Assembly (NCBI GenBank): GCA_014800795.1
Contig: JAAVFL010000045.1
Coordinates: 1-41,081 of the forward strand
From: Bacteroidales bacterium
GTDB taxonomy: Bacteria; Bacteroidota; Bacteroidia; Bacteroidales; Muribaculaceae
DNA: 41,081 nucleotides
Reading direction: 5' to 3'
The stretch's first letter is position 1, and each line of letters opens with the position of its first letter. The notes under the pieces are model-generated. The model did no database searches. It had not been told where the DNA came from and saw only the letters and a list, made by a program, of their open reading frames with translations. Below are positions 25,973 through 32,545 of the stretch, in pieces. The translations under genes and the position numbers were made by a program.

Positions 25973-26101
25973 ACCCTTACTACAGACAACAGAGATGCCG
26001 TCCGCCATTACAATCTTCAGGGAACGGAAGTTTCATCGCCTGAAAACGGAATCTACATAAAAGTATCAGAGACGGAAGTTTCTAAAGTCGTAATCAGGTA
26101 A
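25973..26101 (+). pseudogene. orphan C-terminal T9SS sorting tail, remnant of a lost secreted protein
   Basis: The frame ending at TAA 26099-26101 reads ...RHYNLQGTEVSSPENGIYI... and ends KVVIR. This is the classic tail of T9SS cargo in this family: a YNLQG turn, then P-x-x-GIYI, then a basic-hydrophobic end. The frame is closed upstream by TAA at 25970-25972 and contains no ATG, GTG or TTG, so it cannot be translated alone. The DNA between ferritin and this point (25899-25972) shows no matching upstream domain. It is best read as the 3' stub of a deleted gene, just before a strong terminator. Confidence 0.72.
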
Positions 26102-26150
26102 TTAATCACAAAAGGAGGAGATGTGGCAGAAGTTCCTCCCCCACTTACGG

Positions 26151-26197
26151 AAACATCCGTGGCAGTGTCATATCATACGACACTGCCACGGATGTTT
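26151..26197. terminator. bidirectional terminator hairpin
   Basis: A 19-bp perfect stem (26151-26169 with 26179-26197) has a 9-nt loop, with AAAC/GTTT ends. It lies between the ferritin/tail-remnant side (plus) and the alanine-rich gene (minus, ending 26226). The core GTGGCAGTGTC/GACACTGCCAC is a compensated variant of the rpiB-tamB hairpin. Confidence 0.85.
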
Positions 26198-26225
26198 ATA
26201 ATAATAAAGATGCCACATGCGCCGA

Positions 26226-26552
26226 TCAGTCACGGAGCTTATCAGCAAGATTTCCTGCTGCCTTGGCACCGGATTCAAGCGCATCAGCTGTAAAATCCTT
26301 AACCTTCCCCAGAAACGAAGCGCCCTTTTCAACAGCCTGTTCCTTGATCTCGGCGGCTTTATCGGCTGCCTGCTGAGCCATTTCGGCTGCCTTCTCTTTC
26401 AAAGCCGCAGCTTTATCGGCCGCCTGGCTCTGAACAGCTTCCATCTCTTCCTTTGCTGCCACTGCCGAAGCTTCGGCACTTACCTGCGCTGCTGCGCGAG
26501 CCGCATCGGCTGCAGCTTCTGCTACTGCTTTTTTATTCTCTACTGTACTCAT
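26226..26552 (-). CDS. alanine-rich LEA-like helical protein
   Basis: The 108-residue protein is almost entirely Ala, Lys, Glu, Gln and Asp. It contains imperfect repeats such as AADKAAALKEKA and AADKAAEIKEQA with an 11-residue-like helical period. It has no signal peptide, Cys or Trp. This resembles late-embryogenesis-abundant (group 3) or apolipoprotein-like amphipathic-helix proteins, which are disordered in solution and fold on membranes or on drying. The only aromatic residues are two Phe in the C-terminal third (ASFLGKVKDFTADALESG). A stress or membrane-associated role is inferred only from composition. It ends 28 bp from a strong terminator and has no consensus promoter in the nearest 80 bp. 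Confidence 0.72.
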   Translation of the reverse strand: MSTVENKKAVAEAAADAARAAAQVSAEASAVAAKEEMEAVQSQAADKAAALKEKAAEMAQQAADKAAEIKEQAVEKGASFLGKVKDFTADALESGAKAAGNLADKLRD

Positions 26553-26654
26553 AGTCGTAATAGTTTTTGCGTAAATAAAATTTCTTCATTATTCTTTATA
26601 TGTCAAACAATTGCCGTGCCCGTTAAGTTCATCCCGCCCGCATATAAATCCCAT

Positions 26655-26817
26655 CCGCATCAAAACAGTTGCCATCTATGCGCCCCGGCCCTCTGCAAGC
26701 GCCCGTAGCAGAGCGCTTGCAGAGGGCCGTATATGCTTGACCGCGCCGCGATAGCGGCTATTTCGATGTGGTTGGCATGCACTGGAAATTTGGATTGATC
26801 CGGACATTATGATGCGG
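26655..26817. repeat. intergenic repeat region: CCGCATCA / TGATGCGG flanks around a 16-bp hairpin
   Basis: CCGCATCA (26655-26662) and TGATGCGG (26810-26817) are inverted copies of the arms seen at 16298-16357. Between them a perfect 16-bp stem (26687-26702 with 26713-26728, 10-nt loop) starts GGCCCTCTGC and has no T-run on either side. A CTGGAAATTTGG stretch at 26781-26792 resembles CTGCAAATTTGG near 16362. The 393 bp between the two minus-strand genes (26553-26945) otherwise hold only the terminator-like hairpin at 26873-26906. Confidence 0.55.
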
Positions 26818-26872
26818 TTGCTTGGATTCCTATATTCCCCAATTCACTGGCTATGATACTATTGTATGATGA

Positions 26873-26906
26873 AAGCGGCTGCGCCATTATTCTGACGCAG
26901 CCGCTT
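26873..26906 (-). terminator. terminator hairpin downstream of the 741-residue surface protein
   Basis: Arms AAGCGGCTGCG (26873-26883) and CGCAGCCGCTT (26896-26906) form an 11-bp stem with a 12-nt loop, 40 bp past the stop on the minus strand. The T-tract after it is weak. Its core resembles those of the 20035 and 26151 hairpins. Confidence 0.65.
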
Positions 26907-26945
26907 CTGTTACGGGATTCTTATTTCTAATTTCCCGGGGGCCGA

Positions 26946-29171
26946 TTATTTCTGAACGAATTTACGACCACCTACGATATAGATGCCGGCAGGAAGTGAC
27001 TTGAGCTGGGCGGGGGTTGCATTGCGCATTACGAGCACACCCGACATGGTGTAAACATCGCTGTCTGCCACAGTAGCCGCCGATGCATTCACACTTTCGA
27101 TTCCGGTAAGAGGATTAACCTTGATGCTGACATTCTTGTCGCCGTCGAGAACGAATTCATAGTTTCCTTCCTCGTTGGCTGCAAGGGCGCTTTCATTGTC
27201 CTCAGCCTCATCCTCATCTGCTTCAGCAACCGAAATTGCATCTGTTACCACAACAATCAGTTGAGTTTCATCAGCGGGAATAATTGTGAAGAGAGTGCCT
27301 TCGAAATCGCTTACCGGAGCGCTGAGATCATCTACGGGGGTAATTATATCCTTTTTGAGGGTGAACGGTGTATCCTCTTCAGCCGCGAAAGTAGCTGAAA
27401 AGGTTTCGGGAACTGTCTGATCGAATATCTTGAGAACATCACCGTCTGCGAAAGTAAACACATCATAACTGCCATAAGTTCCAGGTTCAACCACCTCACC
27501 GTTGAGATATGCCTTCAGGTTCTCACCACGGGGATACCAGTTGATGGTGAAGGGATTTTCGGCATCACAGAAGTTTTGCACACTGTATCCATTGCTTACA
27601 ACACGGTTAGTGTGGTTTGTGTCATTATTCGAATAGAAATAATAATAGTAATAAGCGTTATTGTCAGTCATATCGAAGTCAAAGTAAGTGACAAAACTCT
27701 TATCGCGTTCAGTCATTTCAGCCTCGATATCGAGCGACACCTCGGTTCCGCTCAGGTAACGGTTCATACTGCCATCGAAAGTGATCACGTCTGTTTCGCC
27801 ATCGTCAGTCACAGTAAGCTTGATCGACTTAATTACGCCGCAGAACGCCGGTTCGACGGTAAAGTAGTTTTTCTCCTTAGTGTACTCGATCTCATTCTCA
27901 CCGTCGTGCAGGGTGATCTGATTCCAGTTTAGTTTGGCTATGACAGCGTCGGCATTATCCACATTGAGAATGAAAGTATAGGTCGGTTTCTTTTCAGCCT
28001 CGAATACGATTTCGGTATTCTCAGTGATTTTAACTTCATATGAAGTGTACAAATATGTGACATCCTGAGCCACACCGTTGATCGAGATTCCTTTCACATC
28101 ATATAAATCCTTGTTAAGCATGAAAGTTACCTTCTTGCCACAATGAACGGTCATTGCCTCACGCCAGTTCTCAACAGTCTCACCATCTACCTTAACTTCG
28201 GTAATCACTCCGAGACCCTCCTCGGGATCGCCTGCGACCGTTACTGTATAGTCTTCGTCGGGGAAATCGACTTTCACTTCAATCTCATCACCCTCCTTTA
28301 CATCATACATGTAATAATAGCCATAAGAACCGCTCTGCTCCACACCGTTCTTCTTCACTGAATAGAGTTCAGTTCCATAATTTACATGTTGAACAGACAC
28401 AGTAGCCGTGCTGGCGCTCATCTCGATTTCCTTCCATTCGTCAGCCACCAGACCGGTAACATCATTGTAATTGACCGAAACTTTTACACTCCCGGGGTCA
28501 TCGACACGCACCTTGAATGTAGGCGCCTCGAACTCGTCGGCGGGAACAACCACATACGAAATCACGTCGCCGTTATCAAAATCAGAGCTGTAGATGCTGC
28601 ATGAGCTGAACGAGCTGACCGAATATGTCTTGCCGTCGCTCACACGGTAAACGCGTGTCAGACGGTAATTTTCAGTGTCGGTAAGCACTAAGTACAGACC
28701 ATCGTACTGACCCACACGCAGCTTGTTCGGACCTTCGGTAAGTTCGAAGGCATCATCCGCATACTGGCCGGGCTTAAGCGTTACCAGCGATGGATCGGGA
28801 ACGTTGACTGTCACATATTTGGGAGCCTGAATATAGATAGTCACATATGTGTTCTCATTAAGGACATCCGCATCGATCGTACAGGTGTTGTTATCAATCA
28901 CACCACTGTAATAGTCGTTGTAGGAAACGGAACTGAGCATCAGTTCTTCATCGTTCACCGCAATGTAAAGCGATTCTGTCACTTCCACAGCCTGTGGTGT
29001 GCTGGAAAGAGTGACATCGATCAGGGTGCCGTCCGCACCTCCGTCACGAACTTCAACTACATCTGTAGTAGACGCACTGCTGCTGCATTGCAGATACACA
29101 GTCTTGGCGGAGACAGCAAAGCTGACTACGCTAAGAAGCAGGATTGTGAATAAAGAGTAAATCTTCTTCAT
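26946..29171 (-). CDS. repetitive T9SS-secreted surface protein of unknown function
   Basis: The 741-residue protein has a signal peptide (MKKIYSLFTILLLSVVSFAVSA). It appears to be built from about five diverged repeats of some 90 residues, each a beta-rich unit with patterns like VRVDDPGSVKV, LYSVKKNGV and VKEGDEIEVKV. A Tyr-rich stretch (NNAYYYYYFYS) lies near residue 510. An acidic Ala/Glu/Asp linker (EADEDEAEDNESALAANEEG) precedes a T9SS sorting tail (VYTMSGVLVM ... LPAGIYIVGG). No enzymatic motif is visible, so it is probably an adhesin-like or structural surface protein. It is transcribed alone, with a hairpin terminator downstream. Confidence 0.8.
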   Translation of the reverse strand: MKKIYSLFTILLLSVVSFAVSAKTVYLQCSSSASTTDVVEVRDGGADGTLIDVTLSSTPQAVEVTESLYIAVNDEELMLSSVSYNDYYSGVIDNNTCTIDADVLNENTYVTIYIQAPKYVTVNVPDPSLVTLKPGQYADDAFELTEGPNKLRVGQYDGLYLVLTDTENYRLTRVYRVSDGKTYSVSSFSSCSIYSSDFDNGDVISYVVVPADEFEAPTFKVRVDDPGSVKVSVNYNDVTGLVADEWKEIEMSASTATVSVQHVNYGTELYSVKKNGVEQSGSYGYYYMYDVKEGDEIEVKVDFPDEDYTVTVAGDPEEGLGVITEVKVDGETVENWREAMTVHCGKKVTFMLNKDLYDVKGISINGVAQDVTYLYTSYEVKITENTEIVFEAEKKPTYTFILNVDNADAVIAKLNWNQITLHDGENEIEYTKEKNYFTVEPAFCGVIKSIKLTVTDDGETDVITFDGSMNRYLSGTEVSLDIEAEMTERDKSFVTYFDFDMTDNNAYYYYYFYSNNDTNHTNRVVSNGYSVQNFCDAENPFTINWYPRGENLKAYLNGEVVEPGTYGSYDVFTFADGDVLKIFDQTVPETFSATFAAEEDTPFTLKKDIITPVDDLSAPVSDFEGTLFTIIPADETQLIVVVTDAISVAEADEDEAEDNESALAANEEGNYEFVLDGDKNVSIKVNPLTGIESVNASAATVADSDVYTMSGVLVMRNATPAQLKSLPAGIYIVGGRKFVQK

Positions 29172-29312
29172 TGATAAAACGTTATTGATAAGTTAAACTA
29201 TATTTGCCTTTAGGAGTAATATCCGAGTTCAGTACTGAGATACAAATTGCTCTTTATTTGCAAAATTTCATTTTATTCCATTACAAAGGGCGTTCACACG
29301 CCTATCGGTCTG

Positions 29313-29320
29313 CAAAATTA
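29313..29320 (-). promoter_or_regulatory. candidate -7 element of the repetitive surface protein gene
   Basis: TAATTTTG on the minus strand matches TAnnTTTG, which would give a leader of about 135 nt. The upstream TTTG lies only 14 nt away, so support is partial. The 363-bp divergent space (29172-29534) is AT-rich and otherwise shows only the promoter for the plus-strand transporter. Confidence 0.35.
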
Positions 29321-29452
29321 GTAAAATTCCCCGACAAATAAAATTCTCCGAATATGGAATTAAAGAAAAATCGCATTTTACACGACATTTAACACATTCA
29401 ACAGCGAGTTATTTGCGCATTTTGCTGCCCGACGGTCTCAATTCAGAAAATA

Positions 29453-29484
29453 TTGACTAATTTTGCAGCCACAACGTATTTTTG
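29453..29484 (+). promoter_or_regulatory. promoter of the sodium-dependent transporter
   Basis: TTG (29453-29455), 21 nt, then TATTTTTG (29477-29484). The predicted leader is about 45 nt to the ATG at 29535. A second -7-like box, TAATTTTG, lies at 29457-29464. Confidence 0.6.
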
Positions 29485-29534
29485 CCATGCTCAGGCAATA
29501 ATACGGACAAGATTACAAATAAGCACAACAGGCA

Positions 29535-30887
29535 ATGGCAAAAAAAGCACAGTTCGCGACAAAAATAGGCCTCGTGGCCGCAACCGTAGGCTCGGCAATA
29601 GGATTAGGCAACGTATGGCGTTTCCCTGCGGAAACACAACAGAACGGTGGAGCGGCATTTTTGCTGTTATATATTATATGTGTGTTCATACTCGGCATTC
29701 CCGTAATGCTCGGCGAATTCTCGCTCGGCCGTGGCGGACAGAGCGACTCCGTCGGAGTTTTCCGCAGGCTGTCGCCCGGCTCAAAATGGTGGATATTCGG
29801 CGCTCTCGGCATTCTGGCATCATACCTTATCACCATCTTCTATATGGTGGTTGCGGGGTGGACACTCGAGTATCTCGTTCAGTCTGTCAGCGGATCATTA
29901 TATGCCGGAGGTACCGACGGAGGCGGTCACGACCATTTCACAGCTGTCATGCAGCGCTCCGTAAGCGGCTTATGGCAACCGGTGACAGCAACCCTGGCTA
30001 TTATAGTAATCAATATACTGATCCTCACAAGAGGTGTTCAGAAAGGGATAGAACGATTGTCGAACGTGCTTATGCCTATGCTGTTCCTTATTCTTCTGGG
30101 GCTTTTCGCGGTAGCGATGACACTTCCCGGCGCCGGTGAGGGACTTGAGTTTTTCCTGAAACCCGACTTCGCAAAAATCACACCTTCGACTGTTGTCAAC
30201 GCTCTGGGACAGACGTTCTTCTCGCTGAGCCTCGGCATGGGGATTCTCGTCACATATTCATCATATTACCCTGCCGACACCAATCTCACGAAGACTTCGG
30301 TCACCGTGGCGTTGCTGTCGCTGATGGTGGCATTGCTCATGGGTGGCCTTATATTCCCTGCTGTGATGAGTTTCGGACTGCAGGGAGAGAGCATGCATGG
30401 GGCCACACTCATATTCGTAACCCTTCCGGAAGTATTCGGGCGCCTTCCCCTCCCCTGGCTATGGTCGGCCCTGTTCTTCCTGCTCCTTCTGGTTGCCGCA
30501 ATAACGTCGACAGTATCGCTTGCCGAGGTGACTGTGGCCTTCCTCGCCGACCGCTTCGGAATGGCACGCCGACGCGCCGTACTCGTAACCCTAATCCCCA
30601 TGCTGCCGTTAAGTTCGATATGCGCGCTGTCGATGGGCCCGCTGTCAGACATTACCGTTGCCGGCCTCAACTTTTTCGATCTTCTCGACACCTTCGCCAC
30701 CAATATCCTGCTCCCGGTGGTTTCTATCGGCACATGCCTCTATGTGGGATGGTTCGGTCCGAAAAATCTGCTGAGCCGCCAACTCACCAACAACGGCACA
30801 CTCCGCTCACCCTTATCCCCCGCCGTAATCTTCATCCTCCGTTGGGTAGCCCCCCTTCTCATCGCCGCCATCCTCATCCTCAGCTGA
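29535..30887 (+). CDS. sodium-dependent transporter of the neurotransmitter:sodium symporter (SNF) family
   Basis: The 450-residue protein begins with the LeuT-fold signature (GLVAATVGSAIGLGNVWRFP), where the unwound helix 1 binds Na+ and substrate. About eleven hydrophobic segments follow, including IPVMLGEFSLGRGG in helix 2 and the TFFSLSLGMGILVTYSSY helix 6 region. Bacterial members import amino acids with Na+; the substrate here is not readable. No partner gene is adjacent. It has its own promoter, and the next gene starts after 141 bp with another promoter, so it is probably monocistronic. Confidence 0.94.
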   Translation: MAKKAQFATKIGLVAATVGSAIGLGNVWRFPAETQQNGGAAFLLLYIICVFILGIPVMLGEFSLGRGGQSDSVGVFRRLSPGSKWWIFGALGILASYLITIFYMVVAGWTLEYLVQSVSGSLYAGGTDGGGHDHFTAVMQRSVSGLWQPVTATLAIIVINILILTRGVQKGIERLSNVLMPMLFLILLGLFAVAMTLPGAGEGLEFFLKPDFAKITPSTVVNALGQTFFSLSLGMGILVTYSSYYPADTNLTKTSVTVALLSLMVALLMGGLIFPAVMSFGLQGESMHGATLIFVTLPEVFGRLPLPWLWSALFFLLLLVAAITSTVSLAEVTVAFLADRFGMARRRAVLVTLIPMLPLSSICALSMGPLSDITVAGLNFFDLLDTFATNILLPVVSIGTCLYVGWFGPKNLLSRQLTNNGTLRSPLSPAVIFILRWVAPLLIAAILILS

Positions 30888-30963
30888 CCGATACATCTAA
30901 TCATTCAGCGCTTTAGGTGTTAATAAATTTTAATAGTTTTTTTTAATTCCGTATCTTGAAATA

Positions 30964-30994
30964 TTTAAAATCCAAAAACTAATACATATATTTG
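30964..30994 (+). promoter_or_regulatory. promoter of the thioredoxin-less lipoprotein gene
   Basis: TTTA (30964-30967), 19 nt, then TATATTTG (30987-30994), followed by a leader of about 30 nt to the ATG at 31029. The region from about 30915 is strongly AT-rich. Confidence 0.6.
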
Positions 30995-31028
30995 CAAAAC
31001 TTAAACACCATAATCACCCACTACCACC

Positions 31029-31763
31029 ATGAAAAAAATATGCGCCCTGATATCGGGTATTCTGGCTATTGCCATATCAAGCTGCTCGAGCAATAAAACC
31101 GACTACGAGGGTTTCGGAACAGGAATTATCCGAGTTACCGGGGATTTCTCTATCGGAAACCGCGGAGGACTGATGGCGCTTCCTCCGCAGCCGTTCAACA
31201 GCCACATAAACGAATATTTCACTTCACCCCCTTTTACAATGCAATTCGATACGACGTGGGGAAAGCAATTTAGTTTCCATACCGTATCATTTCCGGCGAT
31301 GTATTACTTCGATGATGGTGAACATGCCGATATAAATATATTGGCAATGCCTGGAGACACTATAACAATCGACTATTCTGACAATTTTATCCCTACAGTT
31401 TCCGGACCGAAGGTCACCACCGACTACTATAACACCTCTGTCGAGATCTATATGCTTGACAACAAACGTCGCCAATTAGACAGGCCGGGAAGCAACGCTA
31501 CACCAGAAGAAATTGCCAAAGCCGACGAAGAATATCATCAGGCACTTGAAGCATTGTTCAGGAAAAACACCGATAACGCCGGCTCCATAGCCGTCATGTG
31601 GCATATCGGACGTGAAAATTGGGATCGCCTGCTGCCGGAAATATCTACTGAGCTGCGCAATCATCCTCTTCTCGCGCCATCGCTCGCATTCATGCATCGC
31701 TGCGTTAACTACGGAATAGTTGTAACCCCGGCTGAGGAGAAAACATTCACGCCCGAAAACTGA
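31029..31763 (+). CDS. lipoprotein resembling the N-terminal part of TlpA-like proteins, without a thioredoxin domain
   Basis: The 244-residue protein has a lipobox (IAISSC) with mature start CSSNKTDYEG. The beta-rich first half contains INILAMPGDTITIDYS, similar to the PGD-S/T-I motif of DUF4369/DUF5106-type regions that precede thioredoxin domains in Bacteroidales. The helical second half (about 145-225) matches the linker part. There is no CxxC and the protein stops where a thioredoxin domain would begin. It may be a stand-alone sensor or binder, or a truncated paralogue. I do not recognise a named function. It is monocistronic, with a terminator at 31864-31913. Confidence 0.65.
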   Translation: MKKICALISGILAIAISSCSSNKTDYEGFGTGIIRVTGDFSIGNRGGLMALPPQPFNSHINEYFTSPPFTMQFDTTWGKQFSFHTVSFPAMYYFDDGEHADINILAMPGDTITIDYSDNFIPTVSGPKVTTDYYNTSVEIYMLDNKRRQLDRPGSNATPEEIAKADEEYHQALEALFRKNTDNAGSIAVMWHIGRENWDRLLPEISTELRNHPLLAPSLAFMHRCVNYGIVVTPAEEKTFTPEN

Positions 31764-31863
31764 TTGTACTATAACCCAAACACCACAGCGATGAAAACAC
31801 CCATCGCTGCCAAAACAGATTGAGGATCAGATCGACCTCTCCGAAGAATAATCAAATAAATAT

Positions 31864-31913
31864 TACAAGTGTGTGGGTATGGCGGTGAGCACCGCCATAC
31901 CCACACACTTGTA
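31864..31913. terminator. bidirectional terminator hairpin
   Basis: A 24-bp perfect inverted repeat (31864-31887 with 31890-31913) has TACAAG/CTTGTA ends and a GGTGAGCACC apex. It lies between the plus-strand lipoprotein (ending 31763) and the convergent pnuT gene (ending 31927). Confidence 0.85.
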
Positions 31914-31926
31914 TTTCAAAAACTTA

Positions 31927-32523
31927 TCAGGCGGCTTTCATCATCCGGTACCACTTGCGATAGCCGAAGAAGGCTACCACGGTATAGACGGCATACAGCA
32001 ACGCATAAGGATATATCCCCTTGTAGATATATAGCGCCACACATACCGCATCCACAAGCACCCACACCCACCATTGCTCGATATACTTGCGGGCAAGCAT
32101 CCATGTGCCCGTAATGCTCATGGCTGTTGTAAAGGCATCGGCCCAAGGAACTGTGCTATCGGTGGCTCCAAGAAGAAACAGAGCTATCGCCACCCATATC
32201 ACTCCGGTTACCCCCACGACAGGAAGATAGCCTGACGCGGGAAGATGGCGTATCTTTACAGCCGCAGCCTCCTTCTCCCTGTCACTTCGCTTACGTCCCG
32301 ATCCGAGCAACCCCGTCCATGCCAGATAGCCGTACACTGCCATAAGCAGGTAATAGATATTCATTCCGAAATCGGCATACAGCCCCTTGCGGAAGTAAAC
32401 GAACATGGAGATCATGGGCATGATAAGTCCGGCTATCCATACCTTGGGGTTGGCATGATACTCGTAATAGAGATATACGATACCTATCAGAAGTCCGGCA
32501 ATCTGTAGCGCTGTATCAAACAT
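31927..32523 (-). CDS. pnuT: PnuC-family permease, thiamine transporter type (PnuT)
   Basis: The 198-residue membrane protein has about seven hydrophobic segments and the PnuC-family WWVWVLVD motif (residues about 150-157), with WTGL earlier. PnuC proteins take up nicotinamide riboside; the PnuT branch takes up thiamine. The assignment to thiamine rests on context: the gene follows a TonB receptor by 22 bp, and both lie behind a TPP riboswitch. The same pairing is known in Bacteroides. No thiamine pyrophosphokinase gene follows; a terminator ends the unit. Confidence 0.88.
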   Translation of the reverse strand: MFDTALQIAGLLIGIVYLYYEYHANPKVWIAGLIMPMISMFVYFRKGLYADFGMNIYYLLMAVYGYLAWTGLLGSGRKRSDREKEAAAVKIRHLPASGYLPVVGVTGVIWVAIALFLLGATDSTVPWADAFTTAMSITGTWMLARKYIEQWWVWVLVDAVCVALYIYKGIYPYALLYAVYTVVAFFGYRKWYRMMKAA

Positions 32524-32545
32524 ATCGGCTGAAAAAATATTCGCG

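Noticed and set aside
25955-26043. Short ATG-started frames between ferritin and the 26151 hairpin
   Set aside because: Their products show no family pattern, while the overlapping start-less frame gives a clear T9SS tail.
26687-26728. 16-bp hairpin as a Rho-independent terminator
   Set aside because: No T-run follows on either strand and no gene ends next to it.
31927-32523. PnuC as a nicotinamide riboside transporter
   Set aside because: The TPP riboswitch and TonB receptor in the same transcript point to thiamine instead.
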